From: Acidimicrobiaceae bacterium
GTDB taxonomy: Bacteria; Actinomycetota; Acidimicrobiia; Acidimicrobiales; RAAP-2
Reading direction: 5' to 3'
Assembly: GCA_003155915.1 (NCBI GenBank)
Contig: PMFA01000028.1
Coordinates: 1 to 47,186 of the forward strand
Length of the DNA: 47,186 nucleotides
This document shows, one piece after another, positions 37,398 to 46,002 of the stretch. Position numbers and translations under genes: made by a program. Position 1 is the stretch's first letter, and every line of letters begins with the position of its first letter. The notes under the pieces are model-generated. The model was not told where the DNA came from. It saw only the letters and a list, made by a program, of their open reading frames with translations, and ran no database searches.

Positions 37398-38071
37398 TAG
37401 ATGACCAGCTTGTACCCGGTGCCGCGGACCGTCACGAGGAAGATCGGGTTGGCCGGATCGGGCTCGATCTTCATCCGTAGACGTCGGATGTGCACGTCGA
37501 CGAGGCGGCTGTCTCCGAAGTAGTCGTAGCCCCACACCCGCTCGAGGAGGTCCTCGCGCGAGAGTGGCTTACCATTGTTGGAGGCGAGGTCGGTCAAGAG
37601 CCGAAACTCCGTTGACGTGAGGTGCAACTCAGCACCGTCGGAGTGGCGTACCACGCCCTCGTCGGGAATCACGTGCAGCGCGCCCAGCTGAAAGGCACCG
37701 GTGCTCTTCTCCGGACGTCGGCGAAGGTGCGCGCGCACGCGAGCGAGCAACACTTCGGGCACGAAGGGCTTGGTCACGTAGTCGTCGGCGCCCGATTCGA
37801 GTCCGAGCACGACGTCGGCGGTGTCGTCGCGCGCCGAGACGATCACGATAGGCAGGTCGCTCGCGTTACGCAGTGCCAGACACGTCTCGAATCCGGACAT
37901 GCCCGGCAACATGATGTCGACGATCGCCATGTCCGAGGCCATTCGGTTGAACATGGCGATACCGATTTCACCCGACGGGGCGTCGTCGACCACGAAGCCC
38001 TCACCTTCGAACATCAATCGAAGTGCGGTGCGGATGTGGTCGTCGTCTTCGACAATCAGGATTCGCGACAC
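37397..38071 (-). CDS. OmpR-family response regulator, MtrA-like
   Basis: A 224-residue two-domain regulator. The receiver domain has the acidic pocket EDDD (8-11), the phospho-accepting Asp52 in IVDIMLPG, and Lys101 in DDYVTKPF. A winged-helix DNA-binding domain (about 125-222) contains LTSTEFRLLTDLASNNGKPLSREDLLERVWGYDYFGDSRLVDVHIRRLRMKIE-type core motifs and ends GTGYKLVI. The chosen start is GTG 38071 with GAGGGGG seven bases upstream; GTG 38098 would add nine residues. MtrA in other actinobacteria controls cell-wall hydrolases, division and DnaA-related functions; the targets here are unknown. It is first in its operon and divergent from xerC, 74 bases away, so their promoters share that gap. 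Confidence 0.92.
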   Translation of the reverse strand: MSRILIVEDDDHIRTALRLMFEGEGFVVDDAPSGEIGIAMFNRMASDMAIVDIMLPGMSGFETCLALRNASDLPIVIVSARDDTADVVLGLESGADDYVTKPFVPEVLLARVRAHLRRRPEKSTGAFQLGALHVIPDEGVVRHSDGAELHLTSTEFRLLTDLASNNGKPLSREDLLERVWGYDYFGDSRLVDVHIRRLRMKIEPDPANPIFLVTVRGTGYKLVI

Positions 38072-38145
38072 TCGTTCCCCCTCGGATTCCTCGTCCACCT
38101 TAGAAGGTCATTCATCCTTCCACGGGTCGTTACTAGCCTTGGGAC

Positions 38146-39054
38146 GTGTCACCAAAACCTAACGGCGTTCGGGCCAGCGCGCAGTGGCACCTGCGGGACT
38201 ACGCCGTGACGCTTCGCGCGACGGACCGGGCCGAAGCGACCCAGAGGGCCTATCTGAGCGACCTCGAGGCCCTCATTGACTGGGTAGAGGCGCGAGACCT
38301 CCGTCGACCCGATCAGGTGACGATGCGCGTCCTGCGCGACTACCTGGCGTTCATGACCGAGCGCGGGGACGAACGGACCTCGATCATTCGACGTCGTGCC
38401 TCGTTGCGGGGCTACTTCTCCTGGATGGTCCAGCGCGGGCACCTCGAAGAGAGTCCGGCCGCTCGACTGTCGGCCCCGCGTCCGAATCTTCGACTGCCCA
38501 AGATCGTCGTTCGTGAACAGCTCGACACGCTGCTCGACGACGATTGGGGCGAGGACGCGTGGGCCACGTTGGACCGCGCCGTGTGCGAAGTCCTCTACGG
38601 CGCGGGGCTTCGCGTGAGCGAACTGTGCGGACTGAACGTGACCTCCGTCGACTTTCGCCAGGGACTGCTTCGCGTTATGGGCAAGGGCCGAAAGGAGCGC
38701 ATCGTGCCGCTGCATCGCCGGGGACTCGAAGCGGTGCACCTGTGGATTGAAGACGCGCGCGATGACGTCACGCGCACCGACTCGCCGCCCGAGGCCCTGT
38801 TCTTCAACCGACGGGGCCGCCGACTCGGACCGCGTGACGTGCGCCGCATCCTGGACAACCGGATCGCGCGCGGACACGTTCACCCCCACGCGCTGCGCCA
38901 CACCTACGCGACACATCTGCTCGAAGGCGGCGCGGACCTGCGCGTCGTGCAAGAGCTCCTCGGCCACGAGAGTCTCACGACGACGCAGATCTACACCCAC
39001 GTTTCCAAGTCCCGACTGCAGAAGGTCCATCACGACACCCACCCGAGGGGCTAG
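38146..39054 (+). CDS. xerC: Tyrosine recombinase XerC
   Basis: A 302-residue site-specific recombinase that resolves chromosome dimers at dif with a partner recombinase. The N-terminal SAM-like domain (to about 105) precedes the catalytic domain with Arg156 (GAGLRVSELCG), the Lys in GKGRKERIVPL, His248 and Arg251 (HALRH), His274 (LLGHESL) and the nucleophile Tyr283 (QIYTHV). The set is complete, so it should be active. XerC rather than XerD is suggested by its place next to rpsB, as in mycobacteria. GTG 38146 is the first start in the frame after the divergent promoter gap; a longer frame is not available. Confidence 0.93.
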   Translation: MSPKPNGVRASAQWHLRDYAVTLRATDRAEATQRAYLSDLEALIDWVEARDLRRPDQVTMRVLRDYLAFMTERGDERTSIIRRRASLRGYFSWMVQRGHLEESPAARLSAPRPNLRLPKIVVREQLDTLLDDDWGEDAWATLDRAVCEVLYGAGLRVSELCGLNVTSVDFRQGLLRVMGKGRKERIVPLHRRGLEAVHLWIEDARDDVTRTDSPPEALFFNRRGRRLGPRDVRRILDNRIARGHVHPHALRHTYATHLLEGGADLRVVQELLGHESLTTTQIYTHVSKSRLQKVHHDTHPRG

Positions 39055-39069
39055 CTAAGCGCGAGCGAG

Positions 39070-39183
39070 TAGAATATTTCGGCTCTCCCGCTGTGGGTGA
39101 GTTGACGATATGTTCCCGTGGTTTCGTACGGTCGCCTTCGGGTGCACCACGGGGATCGAGCAACCGAACGGAAGGAAAAAAAC
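39070..39183 (+). promoter_or_regulatory. rpsB leader with possible -10 box
   Basis: TAGAAT at 39070-39075 is a good -10 match after the xerC stop, though no matching -35 is seen. It would give an S2 leader of about 100 bases. Short inverted segments (around 39110-39165, CGTGGTTTCG against CACCACGGGG) may fold, but no known S2 leader motif was recognised. GGAAGG precedes the GTG start. Confidence 0.3.
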
Positions 39184-40137
39184 GTGGCACTTGTCACCCT
39201 GCAAGAACTACTGGACTCCGGAGTTCACTTCGGACACCAGACCCGCCGTTGGAATCCCAAAATGCGCCGGTTCATCCTCGGCGAGCGCAACGGCATTTAT
39301 CTGATCGACCTGCGCAAGACGCTGCTCGGCATCGAGACGAGTTACGCCTACGTGCGCGACCTCGTCGCCGACGGGGGAGTGATCCTCTTCGTGGGCACCA
39401 AGAAGCAGACCCAGGGTCCCATCGAGGACTACGCCAAGGCCTGCGGCATGCCCTTCGTGAACCAGCGTTGGCTGGGCGGCATGCTCACCAACTTCGCCAC
39501 CGTGGCCGGTCGCGTGAAGCGCATGGTCGAGCTGCGATCGATGCAGCGCGCCGGTGACTTCGACAACATGCCCAAGCGCGAGGCGCTGCGCCACAGCCGC
39601 GAACTCGAGAAACTCGACCGCAACCTCTCCGGTATCGCGAACCTCGACCGCGTCCCCGACGCGATCTTCGTGATCGACACGAAGAAGGAGCACATCGCCG
39701 TGACCGAGGCGCGCAAGCTCGGCCTCCCGGTCGTCGCGGTCGTCGACACGAACTGTGACCCCGACGTGATCGACTACGTGATCCCCGGCAACGACGACGC
39801 CATCCGCTCGGGTGCGCTGCTCTGTCGTCTGATGGCCGACGCCGTCACCGAAGGCCGTTACATCCGACAGAACCGTCCGGTCATCTCCAAGCAGACTTCC
39901 GCCCCCGCCAACCGGGCCGCGCTGATCGAAGAGTCACCCGTCGTCACTGACGTCGTTCCAGAGACGCCGGTCGACGGGTTGGCCGACGTCGCGCCAGAGA
40001 TTGCTCCTGACGACGCGCCGGAACTCGTCATCGTCGACACGCTCGAGCCCGAGGCCGAGAAGGCACTTCCGGTGGGCGACGAAGCTACTGAGACCGAAGC
40101 GACGACGGAGTCCGAGGACTCAACGGCCAAAGCCTAA
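39184..40137 (+). CDS. rpsB: 30S ribosomal protein S2
   Basis: A 317-residue small-subunit protein. GTG 39184 ([27 protein letters not shown]) has GGAAGG about eight bases upstream; the open frame from 39118 is upstream leader. S2 landmarks are [59 protein letters not shown] and [19 protein letters not shown]. After the S2 core (about residue 230) an 80-residue acidic, Pro/Thr/Glu-rich tail follows, similar to the extended tails of some actinobacterial S2 proteins; no domain is seen there. tsf follows after 35 bases that include a run of eight T. Confidence 0.96.
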   Translation: MALVTLQELLDSGVHFGHQTRRWNPKMRRFILGERNGIYLIDLRKTLLGIETSYAYVRDLVADGGVILFVGTKKQTQGPIEDYAKACGMPFVNQRWLGGMLTNFATVAGRVKRMVELRSMQRAGDFDNMPKREALRHSRELEKLDRNLSGIANLDRVPDAIFVIDTKKEHIAVTEARKLGLPVVAVVDTNCDPDVIDYVIPGNDDAIRSGALLCRLMADAVTEGRYIRQNRPVISKQTSAPANRAALIEESPVVTDVVPETPVDGLADVAPEIAPDDAPELVIVDTLEPEAEKALPVGDEATETEATTESEDSTAKA

Positions 40138-40172
40138 ATTTTTTTTAACCGAGAATCAAAGAGGAGAACAAG

Positions 40173-40964
40173 GTGGCATTCACCGCGAAGGATGTGCAAG
40201 CGCTGCGCCAAGCGACGGGGGTCGGGTTTCTCGACGCCAAAAAGGCTCTCGAATCCTGCGACGGCGACATGGAAGAGGCGCGGAAGTGGCTCCGCGTCCA
40301 GGGCAAGGCGTCGGCCGCGAAGCGCGCCGACCGTGAAGCTGGCGAAGGTGCCGTCGCCGTCGTGCGAAACGGCAACGTCGCGGCGATGGTCGAGATGCGT
40401 TGTGAGACTGACTTCGTAGCGAAATCCGAGGAGTTCGTCTCGCTCGTCGACGAGATCGCGGCACGGGTCTGTGCCGAAGGAACCGACGCCGTCTCGCAGT
40501 TTGACGACCAGATCGAGAAGTTGTTGACGACCTTGAAGGAGAACATCTCGATCGGGCGCGTCTATCGACTCGAGGCCGGTGATGATGAGGTCGTCGACAC
40601 CTACATCCACCAGCAGGCCGGACGCGGCGTGAACGGCGTCTTAATCGTGGTGAAGGGTGCCTCCGAAGAGGTCGCCCACGAGATCGCGGTGCACGCCGCT
40701 TTCACGAAGCCCCTGTACCTGAATCGTGAGGACGTGCCGCAGTCCGAGATCGACGCCGAGCGCAAGACGGTCGAAGAGATCTCTCGCAACGAGGGCAAGC
40801 CCGAAGCAGCGTTGCCCAAGATCATCGAAGGTCGAATGAACGGCTGGTTCAAGGACCGCGTCCTCGTCGAGCAGAGTTACGTGAAAGACGAGAAGCAGAC
40901 CATCGCCCAGTTCTTGGGTAGCGCCTCGATCACGGCGTTCGCCCAAGTGGTCATCGGGGGATAG
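40173..40964 (+). CDS. tsf: Elongation factor Ts
   Basis: A 263-residue guanine nucleotide exchange factor for EF-Tu. The N-terminal UBA-like domain includes LRQATGVGFLDAKKALESCDGDMEEARKWLR (the second line of the family signature), and CETDFVAKSEEF (77-88) is the TDFV motif that displaces Mg from EF-Tu. A core of two subdomains follows. GTG 40173 has AGAGGAG about seven bases upstream. The spacer after rpsB holds a poly-T run that may act as a weak attenuator. pyrH starts nine bases after the stop. Confidence 0.96.
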   Translation: MAFTAKDVQALRQATGVGFLDAKKALESCDGDMEEARKWLRVQGKASAAKRADREAGEGAVAVVRNGNVAAMVEMRCETDFVAKSEEFVSLVDEIAARVCAEGTDAVSQFDDQIEKLLTTLKENISIGRVYRLEAGDDEVVDTYIHQQAGRGVNGVLIVVKGASEEVAHEIAVHAAFTKPLYLNREDVPQSEIDAERKTVEEISRNEGKPEAALPKIIEGRMNGWFKDRVLVEQSYVKDEKQTIAQFLGSASITAFAQVVIGG

Positions 40965-40973
40965 ATCATCAAA

Positions 40974-41684
40974 GTGCGCCGCGTGGTCCTGAAGCTGTCG
41001 GGCGAGGCCCTCGCCTCGGCCGCGAGCGACGAGACCATCGACGCCTCGACCGTCGACTTCCTCGCCTCGGAGATCGCCCGGGCGATGGAGCGAGGCAACT
41101 TAGAACTCGCGGTCGTCGTCGGTGGCGGCAACATCTGGCGCGGTGCCACGGGCGCGATGGCCGGCATGAACCGCGCGAACTCTGACCTCATGGGCATGCT
41201 CGGGACCGTCATCAACGCCCTGGCGCTGCAAGACGCCATCGAGACCCACGGTCGACCGACGCGCGTACTCTCGGCGATCGGGATGGACCAGGTGGCCGAG
41301 CCCTACATCCGCCGGCGCGCCGTGCGACACCTCGAAAAGGGCCGCGTCGTGATCTTCGCGGCCGGTATGGGTAATCCCTATTTCACGACCGACACGCCCG
41401 CCGCCCAACGCGCGGCCGAGATCGAAGCCGACATCGTCCTGAAGGGCACTCACGGCGGGGTCGACGGCGTCTATTCCGAGGATCCGCGGGTCAATCCCAA
41501 GGCCACCAAGTTCGAAGAGCTGTCCTTCGACGAGGTCATCTCGCGCGACCTTCGCGTCATGGATATGACGGCGATCACGTTCTGCAAGGACAATCGTCTG
41601 CCAATTCGGGTCTTCGACCTGATGGCTGATGGAAACTTGGGTCGCGCGCTCGACGGTCAGGCCGTCGGTACGCTGGTGAGGTAA
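40974..41684 (+). CDS. pyrH: Uridylate kinase
   Basis: A 236-residue hexameric UMP kinase of the amino-acid kinase fold, producing UDP for RNA and sugar nucleotides. VVLKLSGEALA (the phosphate-binding Lys), VVVGGGNIWRG, MGMLGTVINALALQDAIE and VLKGTHGGVDGVYSEDPR are family signatures. GTG 40974 follows tsf by nine bases; VRRVVLKLSG is the usual opening. The TAA overlaps the ATG of frr (TAATG), as in most bacteria with this order. Confidence 0.96.
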   Translation: MRRVVLKLSGEALASAASDETIDASTVDFLASEIARAMERGNLELAVVVGGGNIWRGATGAMAGMNRANSDLMGMLGTVINALALQDAIETHGRPTRVLSAIGMDQVAEPYIRRRAVRHLEKGRVVIFAAGMGNPYFTTDTPAAQRAAEIEADIVLKGTHGGVDGVYSEDPRVNPKATKFEELSFDEVISRDLRVMDMTAITFCKDNRLPIRVFDLMADGNLGRALDGQAVGTLVR

Positions 41685-42253
41685 TGGAAAACGAACTCGT
41701 CGAGCTAGTGATGGAAGACACTCGTGACCGCATGGCGAAGGTGATCGAGCACGCCAGGTCCGAGTTCGCCACGGTTCGCACCGGCCGAGCGTCCTCGGCC
41801 ATTATCGAGAACCTGATGGTCGAGTACTACGGCACCGACACGGCCCTGAAGCAGCTCGCGAACTTCTCGGTGCCCGAGCCACGTCTGCTCGTCGTGTCGC
41901 CCTTCGACAAGGGCGCGATGGCGTCAATCGAAAAGGCGATCTCCAACGCCGATCTCGGACTCAATCCCTCGAACGACGGCGTCGTCATTCGCCTCACGTT
42001 CCCGTCACTCACCGAAGAACGTCGTAAGAGCTTCGTCAAGATCGTCCACGCCAAGGCCGAGGACGGACGAGTGGCGTTACGGGGATGCCGACGTCACGCC
42101 CGCCAAGAACTCGAGGCCCTGGAAAAGGACAAGAGCATCTCGAGTGACGACCTCGAGTACTACGAGAAGATCCTTGACAAGATGACCCAAGAAGAAGTGG
42201 CCGTCGTGGACGCGCTACTCGCTCACAAGGAGCAAGAACTACTTGAAGTCTGA
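41684..42253 (+). CDS. frr: Ribosome recycling factor
   Basis: A 189-residue two-domain protein that splits post-termination ribosomes with EF-G. Domain I helices and the hinged domain II are recognisable: MAKVIEHARSEFATVRTGRASSAIIENLMVEYYG, FSVPEPRLLVVSPFDK, LNPSNDGVVIRLTFPSLTEERRKSFVKIV and the last helix. The normally very conserved block R-N-[IV]-R-R-D before the last long helix reads R133-G-C-R-R-H138 here: the key arginines (R133, R136, R137) are kept, but Asn, Val/Ile and Asp are changed. Length is normal, so the gene is probably functional. ATG 41684 overlaps pyrH by one base, and cdsA starts 11 bases before the stop. Confidence 0.95.
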   Translation: MENELVELVMEDTRDRMAKVIEHARSEFATVRTGRASSAIIENLMVEYYGTDTALKQLANFSVPEPRLLVVSPFDKGAMASIEKAISNADLGLNPSNDGVVIRLTFPSLTEERRKSFVKIVHAKAEDGRVALRGCRRHARQELEALEKDKSISSDDLEYYEKILDKMTQEEVAVVDALLAHKEQELLEV

Positions 42254-43547
42254 CGACGACGACGGCACGCTGTTCGACGAACCCACGGGCGAGATGCCCG
42301 TCGTGAGCTCGACCGACTCTCGGGTGACGATCACCGGCGCCGAGATCGCCGCCGACGCGGCCGACGAGACGATGATCATCGACCCCACGACGTTGCTGCC
42401 GCACTGGACCGACGCCCCGACCGGGCAGGTGCCGATCGTCGTGGCTCGCGAAGCGGCCGACAGCGACGACCCCTGGTCGGCAATCCCCGCGCCGGCGTGG
42501 CGTGAGGGCGAGGCCGACTGGGTCGCTCACGAGGACCAGTTCGATACCGCCATCCTCGCCGGTGAACAGCGCGAAGACACGGCTCGGCCCTGGGAGTTCA
42601 TCGAGACCGAGGTGCCCCACGTCGAGGAGGTCGTGACCGAAGCGCCGCGACCCGAACCGGACCGCATCCAGCGCACGCGCCGGTCGATCTCGGCGAACCC
42701 ACTCGCCGGTCGCGCCGTTCGCCAGAGCAACGACCGCAACTTCTCTCGTTCGCTCGTGACGGGTGTGCTGCTCGCCGCCGTCGTCTCGGGGGTCTTCGTC
42801 TTGGGCGCCCTGCCCGTGACGGTGATGGTCCTCGTCGTACTCGCCCTGGCCGGGGCCGAGGCCTACGCCGGGTTCCGCTCGGCCGGGGCGCACCCCGCCA
42901 CGGTGCTCGGCATCGTCGCGATCCTCACGCTCGGCGTCGCCGTCTACAACAAGGGCCTCACCTCGGTCGGGGCCGTGAGCGTCCTCCTGATCATCTTCGG
43001 ATTCGTCTGGTACCTCAACGCGGATCGAGCCGTCGACGTGCTCGACGGACTGGGCGCGACGATCTTCGTCTACGTCTGGATCGGGGTCATCGGTTCCTAC
43101 GCGCTGCTCTTCGTGGCCCCGCACTCATTCGTCCACGGACACGGACTCTCCTACCTCTTCGGCGCGATGGTGTTGACGGTCGCCAACGACTCCGGGGCCT
43201 TCGTCGTGGGGCGACAGTTCGGCAAGCGACCGCTCAACAGGCTGCTCTCGCCGAGCAAGACCATTGAGGGCACCGCGGGCGGCACGATACTGACGCTCGT
43301 GGCGGGTGCGTTGCTCTTACCGATCATGAGCGTCTGGACGCGAAAGGCGGGCCTGGAAGCGGCCGTCGCGATTTCGATCGTGGTGCCGCTCGGCGACCTC
43401 TTCGAATCGATGGTGAAGCGAACCATTGGCGTCAAAGACCTCGGCCGTCTTTTGCCGGGGCACGGCGGACTGCTGGACCGTATCGACGGACTGTTGTTCG
43501 CACTGCCCACGATGTACTACCTCTGCCACGTCCTCAAACTGGGCTGA
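42243..43547 (+). CDS. cdsA: Phosphatidate cytidylyltransferase with long N-terminal extension
   Basis: A 434-residue membrane enzyme that makes CDP-diacylglycerol for phospholipid synthesis. The CdsA domain starts near residue 170 with seven or eight membrane segments and ends in the signature SKTIEGTAGG and GDLFESMVKRTIGVKDLGRLLPGHGGLLDRIDGLL, with the metal-binding acidic residues. In front lie about 165 hydrophilic, acidic residues (Asp/Glu/Pro/Thr-rich, then a basic ISANPLAGRAVRQSNDRNFSR stretch before the membrane), more than twice the length of the usual N-terminus. The start is a TTG at 42243 overlapping frr by 11 bases; a shorter in-frame start (ATG at 42294) is possible. dxr begins three bases after the stop. 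Confidence 0.93.
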   Translation: MKSDDDDGTLFDEPTGEMPVVSSTDSRVTITGAEIAADAADETMIIDPTTLLPHWTDAPTGQVPIVVAREAADSDDPWSAIPAPAWREGEADWVAHEDQFDTAILAGEQREDTARPWEFIETEVPHVEEVVTEAPRPEPDRIQRTRRSISANPLAGRAVRQSNDRNFSRSLVTGVLLAAVVSGVFVLGALPVTVMVLVVLALAGAEAYAGFRSAGAHPATVLGIVAILTLGVAVYNKGLTSVGAVSVLLIIFGFVWYLNADRAVDVLDGLGATIFVYVWIGVIGSYALLFVAPHSFVHGHGLSYLFGAMVLTVANDSGAFVVGRQFGKRPLNRLLSPSKTIEGTAGGTILTLVAGALLLPIMSVWTRKAGLEAAVAISIVVPLGDLFESMVKRTIGVKDLGRLLPGHGGLLDRIDGLLFALPTMYYLCHVLKLG

Positions 43548-43549
43548 CG

Positions 43550-44716
43550 ATGCCGACAGTGCGGCGCAGCGTCGCGCTCCTTGGCGCCACCGGATCGATC
43601 GGGACCCAGACCCTCGACGTCTTGCGTCGCGAACCGGAACTGTTCGAGCTCGTAGCGCTCTCCGGCGGTGAACAGCTGGGGGAACTGGCGAGCATCGTCA
43701 ATGAGTTCCACGTCACGCGCGTCGCTGTCATCAGCGACGCCCATCGCGACACGTTGGCCCAACTCGTGGGGGCCAACGTCGACATCGTGGTCGGCGACGA
43801 AGGTCTCAGCGCGCTCGCCGCGAGCGCGGACATCATCGTCAACGCGGTCCTCGGATTCGCCGGGCTTCCGGTCACGCTCTCGGCCCTGAAGGCCGGGAAG
43901 CGACTGGCCCTCGCCAACAAGGAGTCGCTCATCGCGGCGGCGCCGCTGGTGGCGAGGGTCCGCTCGACGCCCGGGGCGACGATGCTGCCAGTCGACTCCG
44001 AACACTGCGCCATCCACCAGTGCCTCGCGAGCTCACCGGGCGAGGCGGGTTACCCTGACGTGCGACGACTGTTGCTCACGGCCTCGGGGGGACCGTTTCG
44101 CGGGTGGTCCCTCGACCAACTTCGCGGCGCGACCAAGGCCGACGCCTTGAACCACCCCACGTGGTCGATGGGGGCCAAGATCACGATCGATTCCTCGACA
44201 CTCATGAACAAGGGACTTGAGGTGCTCGAGGCCTCCGCGCTCTTCGGCATCGCCGTCGACCGGGTCGAGGTCGTCGTGCACCCGCAATCGATCGTGCACT
44301 CGATGGTCGAGTACGTTGACGGCTCGGTACTCGCCCAACTCTCGCGCCCCGATATGCGCCTCCCGATCGCGTACTGCCTCGGGCTGCCGGTACGCCTCGA
44401 CCATGGATGGGGCGCGATCGATTTCACCCAGGACCTGGAGTTGACGTTCGAAGCGCCCGATCCCAAGGCCTTTCCCGCGCTCGGCCTCGCCTACGAAGCC
44501 TCCCGGCTCGGAGGAGCGGCGCCCGCGTGGTTGAGCGCCGCGAACGAGGTTGCCGTGGCGGCGTTCTTGGCCGACGACATCAGTTGGTGCGACATCATCG
44601 ACGTCGTCGCGCGAGTGATGGACGGCTACGTGGCCGACCCGTTGGATTCCTTAGCCGACCTGGTCGCCAACGATGCGACCGCGCGAGCGCGCGCCCACGG
44701 TATTCTCAACCAATAG
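43550..44716 (+). CDS. dxr: 1-deoxy-D-xylulose 5-phosphate reductoisomerase
   Basis: A 388-residue enzyme of the MEP isoprenoid pathway that makes 2-C-methyl-D-erythritol 4-phosphate with NADPH. ALLGATGSIGTQTLDV (9-24) binds NADPH, LANKESLI is the second landmark, and VDSEHCAIHQCL, LLTASGGPFR, PTWSMGAKITIDSSTLMNKGLEV and HPQSIVHSMVEY form the metal and substrate site, all intact. Length is normal. ATG 43550 follows cdsA by two bases. rseP starts two bases after the stop, and ispG, another MEP gene, comes after that, the usual actinobacterial order. Confidence 0.97.
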   Translation: MPTVRRSVALLGATGSIGTQTLDVLRREPELFELVALSGGEQLGELASIVNEFHVTRVAVISDAHRDTLAQLVGANVDIVVGDEGLSALAASADIIVNAVLGFAGLPVTLSALKAGKRLALANKESLIAAAPLVARVRSTPGATMLPVDSEHCAIHQCLASSPGEAGYPDVRRLLLTASGGPFRGWSLDQLRGATKADALNHPTWSMGAKITIDSSTLMNKGLEVLEASALFGIAVDRVEVVVHPQSIVHSMVEYVDGSVLAQLSRPDMRLPIAYCLGLPVRLDHGWGAIDFTQDLELTFEAPDPKAFPALGLAYEASRLGGAAPAWLSAANEVAVAAFLADDISWCDIIDVVARVMDGYVADPLDSLADLVANDATARARAHGILNQ

Positions 44717-44718
44717 TC

Positions 44719-45966
44719 ATGGATTCGAACCCCGAGACCCGTCGGTCCCTGATCATCCTTCTCGTCGGCACCGTCGCCTTCGTGGCGTTGCTCACGTGGT
44801 GGGTCGGCTGGGCGCTGCCGCTCGTGATCTTCGCGATCATCTTCATCGTGATGGCCCACGAGTTCGGTCACTTCATCACGGCCAAGCGCGCGGGGATGAA
44901 GGTCACTGATTTCTTCGTCGGCTTCGGGCCGGTCATCTGGTCGACGACCATCGGCGAAACGCGCTACGGCGTTCGCGCGATTCTTGCCGGCGGTTACGTG
45001 AAGGTCCCGGGCATGACCTGGACCGAAACGATTCCCGAGGACGAAGAAAAACGAACGTACCGATCGGCGTCGTATCCCCGAAAGGCCCTGTTCGCGTCGG
45101 CCGGATCGCTCATGCACGTCGTGATGGCGTTGCTGCTGGCCTGGGCGGCACTCACCTTCGTCGGGCTCCCCTCGACGAGCCACGTCGGCGTGGGCGCTTT
45201 CACGAAATGGCAGGGACACCAGGAGAACGCCGCGCAACTCGCCGGATTGAAAGTCGGCGACCAGATCGTCGCCATCAACGGCGTCGCGATCACCAGCGAT
45301 GACCAGTTGATCAGCGTCGTGAGTCACGACACGGGAAAGCGCCTCACGATACTGATCCAGCGGGCCGGTCGTGAGCTCACCCTGCACGCCACGCCCGTGA
45401 ACGGCGCGAGCGTCAAGGTCGGCGGCAAGCCCTTGGCCCAGCACGGGTATCTGGGCGTGGGAATCGAGAACCTCCCGGGCCGTGACACCTGGTACGCCGC
45501 GATACCCGGTTCGGTCACCGAGGTCGGATCACTCATCGCAACGGCCGTGCACGCCATCGTGCACGTCTTCTCGCCGGGTGAGTTCTCGAGTCTCTTCCAC
45601 CAGGTCGCGTCGCCCGCCGCGGCGACGAACCCCACGAATCAGGCGACGCGACCGGAGTCCATCGTGGGGGTCGTGCGAATCGCGGTCCAGAGCACGCAGA
45701 CGGGTCCCGGGGACCTCCTGCTGATTCTTATGGCCGTGAACATCTTCGTGGGCGTGCTCAACATGTTGCCGATGTTGCCCCTGGACGGTGGCTACGTCGC
45801 GATCGCGACCTACGAACGGCTGCGTTCGAAGCGCGGGCTGCGTTATCACGCCGACGTCAACAAGATGGCGCCCTTCATCTACGCCTTCATGGGCGTGCTC
45901 CTCGTGCTCTTCGCCAGCACGCTCTTCCTCGACATCGCCCACCCGATCGCCAATCCCTTCCGTTAG
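44719..45966 (+). CDS. rseP: Site-2 protease RseP (RIP metalloprotease)
   Basis: A 415-residue zinc protease that cuts membrane-anchored regulators within the bilayer. The first membrane segments are at about 10-50, with the zinc site HEFGH (47-51) and the third ligand in LDGGY (355-359). A PDZ domain (about 165-240) lies between, with AAQLAGLKVGDQIVAINGVAI, followed by an extended loop and the last two membrane segments. ATG 44719 follows the dxr stop by two bases; a longer open frame from 44407 is a shadow within dxr. Its substrate, usually an anti-sigma factor or division regulator, is not encoded in this window. Confidence 0.96.
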   Translation: MDSNPETRRSLIILLVGTVAFVALLTWWVGWALPLVIFAIIFIVMAHEFGHFITAKRAGMKVTDFFVGFGPVIWSTTIGETRYGVRAILAGGYVKVPGMTWTETIPEDEEKRTYRSASYPRKALFASAGSLMHVVMALLLAWAALTFVGLPSTSHVGVGAFTKWQGHQENAAQLAGLKVGDQIVAINGVAITSDDQLISVVSHDTGKRLTILIQRAGRELTLHATPVNGASVKVGGKPLAQHGYLGVGIENLPGRDTWYAAIPGSVTEVGSLIATAVHAIVHVFSPGEFSSLFHQVASPAAATNPTNQATRPESIVGVVRIAVQSTQTGPGDLLLILMAVNIFVGVLNMLPMLPLDGGYVAIATYERLRSKRGLRYHADVNKMAPFIYAFMGVLLVLFASTLFLDIAHPIANPFR

Positions 45967-46002
45967 TGCTTCAGCGCGCGCGTAAACGGGCAGACTGGAA
46001 CC

